DNA of 64,000 nt from Ahaetulla prasina (Eukaryota; Chordata; Lepidosauria; Squamata; Colubridae). Below are positions 45,382 to 56,245 of the stretch, in pieces. Both the position numbers and the translations under genes were made by a program. The stretch spans positions 103,256,554 through 103,320,553 of the forward strand of contig NC_080539.1 of assembly GCF_028640845.1 (NCBI RefSeq), read 5' to 3'. Within the stretch, counting starts at the first letter, position 1. Each line of letters begins with the position of its first letter. Below the pieces are notes generated by a model that had not been told where the DNA came from, made no database searches, and saw only the letters and a list, made by a program, of their open reading frames with translations.

Positions 45382-45697
45382 ATTTGCTACAGGTGATTCA
45401 AGTCCAGCCCCCCTTGAATTCAGTTAACTCTTATCTAGCTCCAATTTAGTACTAACCATTAGTTGACTCATTTCTTGTGAATTGGTTTCAGCAATAAACC
45501 TTCTTAACTGGAACTAATGTGTGATCCTAATTCTTTGCACCTGAGCCTCTCCCACAAACATCCTAAGTCTGGGCATCCTCCTCCTGCTGCTCCTCCCCTC
45601 CCCCACTCCCCTTCCTCCATTCCACCTTAAGGGTTTAGTCATGCAAAGTTCTCTTCAACATGGAGTGAGAATTTTTCTCCTATTCTGTTCTCTCAAG
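45382..45697. other. Unannotated, C-rich patch
   Basis: A pyrimidine-rich stretch (about 45568-45625) is followed by the start of the duplicated segment. No feature recognised. Confidence 0.4.
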
Positions 45698-45698
45698 A

Positions 45699-46859
45699 CT
45701 ATCTTTTGTAATATCTTGCCTGCCAAAATTTGTAAAATTATTTATAATTGCATTTTTTGCTCATTCCTTTAATAACGTTCGAAAAGTAGACCAAGAGCAA
45801 TTTATAAAAGCATTAAACATAAATAATATGAAACACAAAAGCTAAAATCTCAACATTAAAAAAAAGTTTTATATTTATTTTTGAAGGAACAAATCAAACA
45901 GCTATGGAAAATGGGGAGGGGAGCTACCCTGTAGTTATTTTCTATATTTCATGTTATATACCAAAAGCTCAATTTAGAGGATTAAAAGAAGTGAAGAAGA
46001 TTAATGGCTGCTTATAGCTATAGTATTTAATATTTTTCCAACTATTTGAAACCATATGACCATATGAAAATTGAAACCAATTTTCCTTTTAGCTTCCTTT
46101 CATTGTAGGAAGAGTTGTGTTAATCTATGGTAGTAAAAGTGGAGAGGTGGAAAGGATATGGTAGCACCTTCTCTGACTAACACATTTTATTAAAAGACAT
46201 AATTAATAGGAAAATATTCCTGATATAAAAATTCAGAATTCTTCTGAGAAACCCAGCTCTCACTGTTATATTTGATGGTGACCAGAAGAGGGCAATATAG
46301 GACAGCAAAGTCAGCTGAATTTTTTTTTTGGCTAGTTTGATCTGCTGAGAATATTGCAAGTTCACCATTCTCCCAGGACTGATAGATTCTATTTATAGTG
46401 GATTTTTATTTATTTTTGTAAAAAAGTAAAACAGGAACCATTCAGAGTAACTGTGGCCATTTACCTACAAATATTTGAAAACAGTGAAAATTTATGTGGG
46501 CTGCTTAGCCTTATAAACCTTTATACAATGCACAAGTTTTCTTCAAAATAGCACAAACCTTGAACATGTGCAGAGAATCTTGTTTTCTCTATTAACAGTA
46601 TCCAAATCTTACAATTAGGGATCCAGTGGGAGAAAATTGATTTGATTTCTTGTTTGCAGAAAATATGACTTCTGTAACAGAATCATCAGTGCCTGGAATA
46701 CTTTACCTGACTCTGTGGTCTCTTCCCGTAATCCCAAAAGCTTTAACCAAAAACTTTCTATTATTGACCTCACCCCTTTCCTAAGAGGACCATAAGGGCG
46801 TGCATAAGCGCACAAACGTGCCTACCGTTCCTGACCTATTGTTTTCGTTTTCTTCTTCA
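45699..46859 (+). repeat. 1.15-kb duplicated segment, left copy (empty site)
   Basis: Nearly identical to 62618-63760, with an offset of 16919 at its left edge. By eye the differences are scattered substitutions, one-base length changes and about 20 bp (gcgcacaaacgtgcctaccg) missing from the right copy. It starts ctatcttttg; the unduplicated flank before it is tctcaaga. The last 220 bp are a LINE 3' end. Confidence 0.9.
46640..46859 (+). mobile_element. LINE 3' end inside the left duplicate
   Basis: In one frame it reads KYDFCNRIISAWNTLPDSVV then PKSFNQKLSIIDLTPFLRGP, the last conserved segment of a non-LTR RT, followed by the gcgcacaaacgtgcctaccg tail shared with 19318-19690. It ends at the AT run. 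The clade is not fixed. Confidence 0.65.
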
Positions 46860-46865
46860 TATATA

Positions 46866-46930
<65 letters not shown>
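46860..46930. repeat. (AT)n array
   Basis: About 70 bp of near-pure AT between the LINE 3' end and a Penelope-type terminal fragment. Open frames across it (tyrosine-isoleucine runs) are artefacts. Confidence 0.95.
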
Positions 46931-46933
<3 letters not shown>

Positions 46934-47001
46934 TTCTGAGGTTTTCACGGGTTTTACACGGGAGAAAATTTTACACGGGAGAAAACCCGAACAACCAAAG
47001 A

Positions 47002-47003
<2 letters not shown>
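46931..47003. mobile_element. Folded Penelope terminal fragment
   Basis: Starts gttttctgaggttttcacgg (minus-strand terminus) and ends in the opposite orientation (gagaaaacccgaacaacc, aaagacctatat). A ttttacacgggagaaaa unit is repeated twice in the middle. It is a small inverted remnant of the pseudo-LTR between two AT arrays. Confidence 0.75.

Positions 47004-47040
<37 letters not shown>
47004..47040. repeat. (AT)n array
   Basis: Separates the folded fragment from Penelope copy A. Confidence 0.9.
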
Positions 47041-47043
<3 letters not shown>

Positions 47044-47121
47044 TTCTGAGGTTTTCACGGGTGTTTGTATATAGGTCTTTGGATGTTCGGGTTTTCTCCC
47101 GTGTAAAATTGGAAGTGTCTT

Positions 47122-47152
47122 GGCGACGTTTGACGAAGTCTCATTCGTCATC
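47122..47152 (-). other. Hammerhead-like motif in the pseudo-LTR of copy A
   Basis: On the minus strand gaatgagacttcgtc is followed by aaacgtcgcc. A gac-ttc-gtc hairpin sits between (g)a(a)tga and (ga)aac-gtc, the spacing of a minimal hammerhead ribozyme. The ctgatga box is changed to cgaatga and the ga of gaaac is missing in this copy, so it is probably inactive as read. Confidence 0.35.
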
Positions 47153-49850
47153 TTCAGGCTTCAGCTTCGTGCTTCTGGGAGCAATGTGTGATCGCAGCTG
47201 TTTCTTCCTTTTAACTGCTAGTGGGGGTTTGAACTGATTGGGTGGGAGCTTGGCTGTGCTCTGATTGGATGGGGTTTTCTGTGCTCTGATTGGCTGGGGG
47301 TGTGTCCTGTGTTGGTGGGGGCTTGGTTGTGCTCAGTCTAATCTGTGCTGCAGGGGGATTTGAGCTGGTGAGCTGCACTGCTGCTGTTTGGCTTCGTGGT
47401 CGTGCTACATCTTCGTAGTGGGTGTCAGTCTGCTGCATGTATGGATTGGAGGGGTTTGAAGTGGCTAATGTTGCAGCTGCGGTCTGGCTTCTGGTCCTTG
47501 GTCGTGCTTCCTGATCAGTGTGGGTTTGGGTGTGCTTTCTGGGTGGATGTGTGGTGGTGACATCCTGTGTGGACCTCGTGAGTGTGGGTCTGGTGTCATT
47601 CCTCGTGTTAGGGACACGTTTGTCAATAAGGGCAGGTTTCCAAATGGCTGGTAGGCGGAGGTATCATCTCGTTTGTTCATGCTGTGTGGGCGTTTTTCTA
47701 TCTCGATGGCTTCTCTGATTATTCTGTTGTTAAAGTGTTCAGTTTTGGCGATAGTTCTGGTCTTTTTAAAGTCAATATCGTGTCCTGTGACTTTAAAGTG
47801 TTGGACCAGGGAAGAAGTTAGTTCCTCTTTTTGAATGAGTTCTTGTGTTCTTCAATCGTGCACTTATTCTTCTGTTGGTTTGTCCAATGTATGTGGTGGG
47901 GCAGGCGGTGCATGGGATTTCATATACTCCTTGATTTTCTAACTCAATTTTGTCTTTGGGGTTTCTTAGGATGGTGGATATTTTTGGTTTGTGCAGAATG
48001 CTGTCTTGATGTTATGTTTGTGGAGGATCTTGCTGATTCTGTCTGTGGTGCCTTTTATATATGGGAGGAGGGCTGTGCCATTTCTTGCTCTCTGTCTTGG
48101 GTTTTAGTGGGGGTTCTTTTGGATTAGTTTGGTAATCTTATTTCTCTGGAATCCATTGGATGTTAGTACGTTTGTGAGAGTGTGTAGTTCGGTTTTAGGT
48201 GTTGTTCGTCAGCTAAGCATTTTGTTCTAGAGATGAGTGTCTTGGCTCTGAGTTGATCTGTGCTGGGTGGTGGTGTGAGAGTGCATGCAGATAGCGGTTT
48301 GTGTGTGTTTTCTTCTGGTAGATGGTGTGTCCTAGGGAGCCATTGGGTTTCTTGTAGACTAAGACATCTAGGAAGGAAGTTGGTTGTTAACTTCTGTTTC
48401 CATGGTGAACTGTATTTTGGGGTGTAGGCTATTGAGGTGTGTGAGGAAGTTTTCAAGTTTTCTTTCCCGTGTGGCCAGATTATGAAGGTGTCGTCTACGT
48501 ATCTGAGCCAGAGTTTGGGTTTGTGATCAGATTTTTCTAGTGCTTGGGTTTCAAAGTGTTCCATGTAGAGGTTGGCAATGACAGGTGAGAGGGTGATCCC
48601 ATGGGTGCGCCTTCTATTTGTTTGTATTTTTGTCCGTTATAGATGAAGTATGTGTTGGATAGGCAGTGGTTGGTCAGATCTAGTATGTGCTTGGGGGTTA
48701 TATTTGTTTTGGATAGCTGTCAAGGCTTCTTTGATTGGCACTTGGGTGAAGAGGATATGACATCAAAGCTCACGAGTAGGTCGCTGGGCTGTAAGTTTTG
48801 TTTCTTTATGATCTCTATGAACTGGAATGAGTTTTTACGTGTGAGCGATGGATTCTGCATAGGGCTGTAGTTGTTTGGCGAGAAATTTGGCTAGGTTTTG
48901 TAGAGGTGAGCCTATGGAGCTGACTATGGGTCTGAGTGGGGTTCCTTCTTTGTGTATCTTGGGAGGCCGTGAGCTTAGGGCATCTGGATGATTTCTCTCT
49001 GGGAATGATTCTTTGTTGGATTTCTTCGCTGATGGGGAGGCTTTTATTTTGGATCTAGTGGTTTTCTAGGTAGGTGGTGGGGTCTGTTTTAGGGGCTTGT
49101 ATGCAGGGTCTTGGAGTAGGTTGGTTAATTTGGTTTGGTAGTCAGATGTGTTCATAACCACCGTGGCGTTGCGCTTGTCTGCTGGTAGGATTATTATGCT
49201 GGTATCTTTTTTCAGGTTAAGTAGTGCTGTCTGTTCCTCTTTGGGTAAGTTGCTTTTGGGTGGCTTGCTGCTGCAGAGGATGTTGGTGATTTGAGTCTGA
49301 TTTTGTTAGCGTCATCGGGGTTGATTTTGGTCAGGCTGGTTTCAACTCCGCATATAATGGTCTCAGTGGGGATGTATTTGGGAGTGACTGCAAAGTTGAA
49401 TCCTTTGGAAAGGACATCGGTTTCAGCTTTGGTGAGGATCCTATCTGAGATGTTATGCACTGTTTGTTTCATGTGTTGCTGTGAGGGTGGAGGGTTTGTT
49501 TCTGGCGTTCTTGTAGTCTTGAGTTTGTTGGTGTGCGTGTCTGTCTTGAGGGTGGTCTGTGTTTGACTCTCCAGGCGGCAAGTTGTTTAGTTGTCCCAAA
49601 GTGCGGGTGCATCTTGTTGCTGAGTTTGAGGTGAAGTGTGAGGAGATCTTTGTTGATTTGATCTAGGAGGAATCTTTTGTGTGAAGTTCATTTCTGATTA
49701 AGGCCAATTCTGTTCTTTTTAGGATCGTTTGGTGGCTGCAGAGTTGGAGTGGAATTTCAATTGGAAGCATTTGGGGATTAAATTTTCATCGGCAGTTTCG
49801 TAGGAATGCGAGGTCACATAAAATGGAAGCTCTTTGGACTTCTAGTTTTT
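47130..49850 (-). pseudogene. Penelope RT-GIY-YIG ORF of copy A, frameshifted
   Basis: Readable pieces on the minus strand: 49212-49472 (QTVHNISDRILTKAETDVLS), the ADKGNATVVM-like region near 49150-49190, 48163-48564 (MEHFETQALEKSDHKPKLWL, then RYVDDTFIIW with the two catalytic Asp). Then come the GIY-YIG core around 47878-47933 (GVYEIP..TYIGQT) and a tail (47211-47680) rich in Pro, Thr and charged residues. Several one-base deletions separate these pieces. The enzyme would nick DNA with GIY-YIG and prime reverse transcription there. As read, this copy is inactive. Confidence 0.8.
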
Positions 49851-50192
49851 CATAGGTCCTGGTCAGATGGTGGATTTCCTCCCCGTAGAGGTGCAATATT
49901 TGTTTTCTGAGGTTTTCACGGGTGTTTGTATATAGGTCTTTGGTTGTTCGGGTTTTCTCCGTGTAAAATTGGAAGTGTCTATGACGCTTCGACGTAAGTC
50001 TCATTCGTCATCTTCAGGCTTCAACCGTGCTTCTGGGAGCAATGTGTGATGCAGCTGTTTCTTCCTTTTAACTGCTAGTGGGGTTTGAACTGATTGGGTG
50101 GGAGCTTGGCTGTGCTCTGATTGGATGGGGTTTTCTGTGCTCTGATTGGCTGGGGTGTGTCCTGTGTTGGTGGGGGCTTGGTTGTGCTCAGT

Positions 50193-52499
50193 CTAATCTG
50201 TGCTGCAGGGGATTTGAGCTGGTGAGCTGCACTGCTGCTGTTCGTGGTCGTACATCTTCGTAGTGGGTGTCAGTCTGCTGCATGTATGGATTGGAGGGTT
50301 TGAAGTGGCTAATGTTGCAGCTGCGGTCTGGCTTCTGGTCCTTGGTCGTGCTTCCTGATCAGTGTGGGTTTGGGTGTGCTTTCTGGGTGGATGTGTGGTG
50401 GTGACATCCTGTGTGGACCTCGTGAGTGTGGGTCTGGTGTCATTCCTCGTGTTAGGGACACGTTTGTCAATAAGGGCAGGTTTCCAAATGGCTGGTAGGC
50501 GGGAGGTACCATCTCGTTTGTTCATGCTGTGTGGGCGTTTTTCTATCTCGATGGCTTCTCTGATTATTCTGTTGTTAAAGTGTTCAGTTTTGGCGATAGT
50601 TCTGGTCTTTTTAAAGTCAATATCGTGTCCTGTGACTTTAAAGTGTTGGACCAGGGAAGAAGTTAGTTCCTCTTTTTGAATGAGTTCTTGTGTTCTTCAA
50701 TCGTGCACTTATTCTTCTGTTGGTTTGTCCAATGTATGTGGTGGGGCAGGCGGTGCATGGGATTTCATATACTCCTTGATTTTCTAACTCAATTTTGTCT
50801 TTGGGGTTTCTTAGGATGGTGGATATTTTTGGTTTGTGCAGAATGCTGTCTTGATGTTATGTTTGTGGAGGATCTTGCTGATTCTGTCTGTGGTGCCTTT
50901 TATATATGGGAGGAGGGCTGTGCCATTTTCTTGCTCTCTGTCTTGGGTTTTAGTGGGGGTTCTTTTGGATTAGTTTGGTAATCTTATTTCTCTGGAATCC
51001 ATTGGATGTTAGTACGTTTGTGAGAGTGTGTAGTTCGGTTTTAGGTGTTGTTCGTCAGCTAAGCATTTTGTTCTAGAGATGAGTGTCTTGGCTACGGAGT
51101 TGATCTGTGCTGGGTGGTGGTGTGAGAGTGCATGCAGATAGCGGTTTGTGTGTGTTTTCTTCTGGTAGATGGTGTGTCCTAGGGAGCCATTGGGTTTCTT
51201 GTAGACTAAGACATCTAGGAAGGAAGTTGGTTGTTAACTTCTGTTTCCATGGTGAACTGTATTTTGGGGTGTAGGGTTTTTTCTGGTAGATGGTGAGCCT
51301 AGGGAGCTGGTGTATTTTGGGGTGTAGGCTATTGAGGTGTGTGAGGAAGTTTTCAAGTTTTCTTTCCCGTGTGGCCAGATTATGAAGGTGTCGTCTACGT
51401 ATCTGAGCCAGAGTTTGGGTTTGTGATCAGATTTTTCTAGTGCTTGGGTTTCAAAGTGTTCCATGTAGAGGTTGGCAATGACAGGTGAGAGGGTGATCCC
51501 ATGGGTGCGCCTTCTATTTGTTTGTATTTTTGTCCGTTATAGATGAAGTATGTGTTGGATAGGCAGTGGTTGGTCAGATCTAGTATGTGCTTGGGGGTTA
51601 TATTTGTTTTGGATAGCTGTCAAGGCTTCTTTGATTGGCACTTGGGTGAAGAGGATATGACATCAAAGCTCACGAGTAGGTCGCTGGGCTGTAAGTTTTG
51701 TTTCTTTATGATCTCTATGAACTGGAATGAGTTTTTTGTGTGGTGCGTGGATTCTGCATAGGGCTGTAGTTGTTTGGCGAGAAATTTGGCTAGGTTTTGT
51801 GAGGTGAGCCTATGGAGCTGACTATGGGTCTGAGTGGGGTTCCTTCTTTGTGTATCTTGGGAGGCCGTAGAGCTTAGGGCATCTGGATGATTTCTCTCTG
51901 GGAATGATTCTTTGTTGGATTTCTTCGCTGATGGGGAGGCTTTTATTTTGGATCTAGTGGTTTTCTAGGTAGGTGGTGGGGTCTGTTTTAGGGGCTTGTA
52001 TGCAGGGTCTTGGAGTAGGTTGGTTAATTTGGTTTGGTAGTCAGATGTGTTCATAACCACCGTGGCGTTGCCCTTGTCTGCTGGTAGGATTATTATGCTG
52101 GTATCTTTTTTCAGGTTAAGTAGTGCTGTCTGTTCCTCTTTGGGTAAGTTGCTTTTGGGTGGCTTGCTGCTGCAGAGGATGTTGGTGATTTCGAGTCTGA
52201 TTTTGTTAGCGTCATCGGCGTTGATTTTGGTCAGGCTGGTTTCAACTCCGCATATAATGGTCTCAGTGGGGATGTATTTTGGGAGTGACTGCAAAGTTGA
52301 ATCCTTTGGAAAGGACATCGGTTTCAGCTTTGGTGAGGATCCTATCTGAGATGTTATGCACTGTTTGTTTCATGTGTTGCTGTGAGGGTGGAGGGTTTGT
52401 TTTCTGGCGTTCTTGTAGTCTTGAGTTTGTTGGTGTGCGTGTCTGTCTTGAGGGTGGTCTGTGTTTCGCTCTCAGGCGGCAAGTTGTTAGTTGTCCCAA
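50193..52499 (-). pseudogene. Penelope RT-GIY-YIG ORF of copy B, frameshifted
   Basis: Pieces on the minus strand: 52263-52499 (N-terminal, QTVHNISDRILTKAETDVLS), 51965-52318 (IPTETIICGVETSLTKINAD, then ILPADKGNATVVMNTSDY), 51234-51464 (MEHFETQALE, RYVDDTFIIW), and 50193-50525 (the Thr/Arg-rich tail). All main motifs of copy A are present with the catalytic YVDD unchanged. The frames do not join. The length of the reconstructed span agrees with copy A. Confidence 0.8.
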
Positions 52500-53170
52500 A
52501 GTGCGGGTGCATCTTGTTGCTGAGTTTGAGGTGAAGTGTGAGGAGATCTTTGTTGATTTGATCTAGGAGGAATCTTTTGTGTGAAGTTCATTTCTGATTA
52601 AGGCCAATTCTGTTCTTTTTAGGATCGTTTGGTGGCTGCAGAGTTGGGTGGAATTTCAATTGGAAGCATTTGGGATTAAATTTTCATCGCGGCAGTTTCG
52701 AATGCGAGGTCACATAAAATGGAGCTCTTTGGACTTCTAGTTTTCATAGGTCCTGGTCAGATGGTGGATTTCCTCCCGTAGAGGTGCAATATTTGTTTTC
52801 TGGTCTTGTAGTCTTGAGTTTGTTGGTGTGCGTGTCTGTCTTGAGGGTGGTCTGTGTTTGGCTCTCAGGCGGCAAGTTGTTTGGATTTGTCCCAAAGTGC
52901 GGGTGCATCTTGTTGCTGAGTTTGAGGTGAAGTGTGAGGAGATCTTTGTTGATTTGATCTAGGAGGAATCTTTTGTGTGAAGTTCATTTCTGATTAAGGC
53001 CAATTCTGTTCTTTTTAGGATCGTTTGGTGGCTGCAGAGTTGGGTGGAATTTCAATTGGAAGCATTTGGGATTAAATTTTATCAAGCAGTTTCTGAATGC
53101 CTTGGTCTGGAAGTTTTCTTCTAGTTTTCATAGGTCCTGGTCAGATGGTGGATTTCCTCCCGTAGAGGTG
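52410..53170 (-). repeat. Tandem duplication of about 370 bp in copy B
   Basis: The segment from cttgtagtcttgagtttg to gaggtgcaatatttgttttc occurs at 52410-52800 and again at 52803-53184. The two units differ by small deletions. Copies A and E have the segment once. Confidence 0.85.
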
Positions 53171-53178
53171 CAATATTT

Positions 53179-54345
53179 GTTTTCTGAGGTTTTCACGGGT
53201 GTTTGTATATAGGTCTTTGGTTGTTGGTTTTCTTGAAATTGAAGTGTCTTGCACGTTTGATGTCTCATTCGCCATCTTCAGGCTTCAGTTTTTAGTGAGC
53301 AGCTGTTTCTTCCTTTTAACTGCTAGTGGGGTTTGAACTGATTGGGTGGGAGCTTGGCTGTGCTCTGATTGGATGGGGTTTTCTGTGCTCTGATTGGCTG
53401 GGGTGTGTCCTGTGTTGGTGGGGGCTTGGTTGTGCTCAGTCTAATCTGTGCCAGATTTGAGCTGGTGAGCTGCACTGCTGGCAGGTTGTGCTACTCTTCT
53501 AGATGGGTGCCAGCCATTGCATCATTGGAGCTGAAGTGCTATGTTGGGTCTGGCTTTCCATGGTGAAGTTTTGATCAGTGTTTGGGTGTGCTTCTGGGTG
53601 GATGTGTGGTGGTGACATCCTGTGTGGACCTCGTGAGTGTGGGTCTGGTGTCATTCCTCGTGTTAGGGACACGTTTGTCAATAAGGGCAGGTTTCAAATG
53701 GCTGGTAGGCGGAGGTATCATCTCGTTTGTTCATGCTGTGGCTTTTTTTATCTCATGGTTCTGATCATTCTGTAAAGTGTTCCAGTTTGACATATTTGTT
53801 TTTAAAGTCAACTGTGTCCTGTGACTTTAAAGTGTTGGACCAGGAAGAAGTTGGCTCTTTTGAATGAGTTCTTGTGTTCTTCAATGGGCACATTCTTCTG
53901 TTGGTTTGCCACTGTATGTGGTGGGGAGGCTGCATGGATTCTCATATCTGATTTTCCTCAATTTTGTCTGCCAGATGGTGATACTAGCAGAATGCTTCTG
54001 AGTTATGTTTCAGGAGGATCTTGCTGATCTGTCTGTGGTGCCTTTTAAAGGTTAGGACTGTCTTTTCTTGCTTTGTCATTTTGTGTGGTTCTTTTCAGTT
54101 TGAATCACTCTGGAACCATTGATGAACACTTGAGGTGTGTAGTTGGGTTTTTGGATGTTGCCCAGCACATTTTGTTCTGAGTGAGGTCTTGGTCAGGAGT
54201 TTAATCAGATTAATCTCAGTGGGTGTTTTGGGTGGTGTGCAACTTTGGTACCAAACATCTGTGTTTGTGTGACTGCATCAAGCCCTGGATTTTCAGTTTT
54301 TCGTCTTGAAGGTGTCCCACATGGAGCTGTGACTCAAAGAATGTT
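53179..54345 (-). mobile_element. Penelope-like retroelement, copy C, heavily eroded
   Basis: Starts with the pseudo-LTR (gttttctgaggttttcacgg at 53179) and proceeds through the tail and GIY-YIG into the RT palm, where it stops near 54345. Compared with copies A and B it has lost many short pieces, and the loss rises from left to right. It forms the inner part of an inverted repeat with copy D. Confidence 0.75.
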
Positions 54346-54550
54346 TGAGTGAGAAATCATCCAGATGATCATCTTTTTGAAGATAAGAAGAAGTATGTCG
54401 CCCAGTCTCCATAGTGCTTTAGAATTTAATGCAAGCTTCACCCTAAGCAGAATCATCGCACGTAGCTCATGTACAGTTCATGATCATAACTGAAACAAAA
54501 CTTACAGCCCAGCGACCTGTGAGCTTTGATGTCATATCCTCTTCACCCAA

Positions 54551-55768
54551 GTGCCAATCAAAGAAGCCTTGACAGCTATCCAAAACAAATATAACCCCCC
54601 CAAGCACATACTAGATCTGACCAACCACTGCCTATCCAACACATACTTCATCTATAACGGACAAAAATACAAACAAATAGAAGGCGCACCATGGGATCAC
54701 CCCTCTCACCTGTCATTGCCAACCTCTACATGGAACACTTTGAAACCCAAGCACTAGAAAAATCTGATCACAAACCCAAACTCTGGCTCAGATACGCAAA
54801 ACACACCTTCATAATCTGGCCACACGGGAAAGAAAACTTGAAAACTTCCTCACACACCTCAATAGCCTACACCCCAAAATACAGTTCACCATGGAAACAG
54901 AAGTTAACAACCAACTTCCCTTCCTAGATGTCTTAGTCTACAAGAAACCCAATGGCTCCCTAGTACACACCATCTACCAGTAGAAAACACACACATACCG
55001 CTATCTGCATGCACTCACACCACCACCCAGCACAGATCAACTCCGTAGCCAAGACACTCATCTCTAGAACAAAATGTAGCTGACGAACAACACCTAAAAC
55101 CGAACTACACACTCTCACAAACGTACTAACATCCAATGGATTCCAGAGAAATAAGATTACCAAACTAATCCAAAAGAACCCCCACTAAAACCCAAGACAG
55201 AGAGCAAGAAAATGGCACAGCCCTCCTCCCATATATAAAGGCACCACAGACAGAATCAGCAAGATCCTCCACAAACATAACATCAAGACAGCATTCTGCA
55301 CAAACCAAAAATATCCACCATCCTAAGAAACCCCAAAGACAAAATTGAGTTAGAAAATCAAGGAGTATATGAAATCCCATGCACCGCCTGCCCCACCACA
55401 TACATTGGACAAACCAACAGAAGAATAAGTGCACGATTGAAGAACACAAGAACTCATTCAAAAAGAGGAACTAACTTCTTCCTGGTCCAACACTTTAAAG
55501 TCACAGGACACGATATTGACTTTAAAAGACCAGAACTATCGCCAAAACTGAACACTTTAACAACAGAATAATCAGAGAAGCCATCGAGATAGAAAACGCC
55601 CACACAGCATGAACAAACGAGATGATACCTCCGCCTACCAGCCATTTGAAACCTGCCCTTATTGACAAACGTGTCCCTAACACGAGGAATGACACCAGAC
55701 CCACACTCACGAGGTCCACACAGGATGTCACCACCACATCCACCCAGAAAGCACACCCAAACCCACAC
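54551..55768 (+). pseudogene. Penelope RT-GIY-YIG ORF of copy D, catalytic site lost
   Basis: 54551-54757 reads MPIKEALTAIQNKYNPPKHI; 54691-54927 reads GSPLSPVIANLYMEHFETQA, then RYAKHTFIIW. The catalytic YVDD of copies A, B and E has become YAKH (54793-54804), so both essential aspartates are gone even apart from the frameshifts. The GIY-YIG core is intact at the motif level. A 5-bp deletion disrupts motif A near 54518-54525 (gacctgtgagctttgatg, against gacctactcgtgagc in copy E). Confidence 0.75.
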
Positions 55769-56126
55769 TGATCAGGAAGCACGACCAAGGACCAGAAGCC
55801 AGACCGCAGCTGCAACATTAGCCACTTCAAACCCCTCCAATCCATACATGCAGCAGACTGACACCCACTACGAAGATGTAGCACCACCACGAACACGGCC
55901 AAACAGCAGCAGTGCAGCTCACCAGCTCAAATCCCCTGCAGCACAGATTAGACTGAGCACAACCAAGCCCCCACCAACACAGGACACACCCCAGCCAATC
56001 AGGCACAGAAAAACCCCATCCAATCAGGCACAGCCAAGCTCCCACCCAATCAGTTCAAACCCCACTAGCAGTTAAAGGAAGAAACAGCTGCGATCACACA
56101 TTGCTCCCAGAAGCACGGGTTGAAGC

Positions 56127-56162
56127 CTGAAGATGACGAATGAGACTTCGTCAAACGCCAAG
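56127..56162 (+). other. Hammerhead-like motif in the pseudo-LTR between D and E
   Basis: Reads cctgaagatgacgaatgag, acttcgtc, then aaacgccaagac. It has the same hairpin and spacing as in copy A, with the gtc cleavage word damaged here (aaacgcc instead of aaacgtcgcc). Confidence 0.3.
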
Positions 56163-56245
56163 ACACTTCCAATTTTACACGGAGAAAACCCGAACAACCA
56201 AAGACCTATATACAAACACCGTGAAAACCTCAGAAAACAAATATT

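Larger units (their letters stand above)
47041..49901 (-). mobile_element. Penelope-like retroelement, copy A
   Basis: Minus-strand element of about 2.86 kb. In coding direction (high to low coordinates) the order is N-terminal region, RT (YVDD at about 48487-48504), GIY-YIG endonuclease (47878-47933), a proline- and threonine-rich tail, and the pseudo-LTR terminus (47041-47200). It joins copy B directly, end to start, at 49901/49902, the tandem layout typical of this class. Confidence 0.85.
49902..53178 (-). mobile_element. Penelope-like retroelement, copy B, with internal duplication
   Basis: Same order as copy A: pseudo-LTR (49902-50060), tail and GIY-YIG (TYIGQT/GVYEIP complement at 50722-50775), RT (YVDD complement at 51384-51404), N-terminal region to 53178. 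Its 5' part (about 52410-52795) is repeated at about 52801-53170, adding roughly 370 bp. A second small local duplication lies at 51271-51320 around the gtattttggggtgtagg word. Confidence 0.85.
54346..56245 (+). mobile_element. Penelope-like retroelement, copy D, inverted
   Basis: Plus-strand copy. It begins near gagaaatcatccagatg (54350), runs through RT (54551-54927) and GIY-YIG (GVYEIP at 55362-55379, TYIGQT at 55398-55415), and ends with the pseudo-LTR (56060-56240). It then joins copy E in tandem. Confidence 0.8.

Noticed and set aside
46800..47237. 145-codon open frame with long Tyr-Ile runs
   Set aside because: It is a translation through the AT microsatellites and antisense Penelope sequence.
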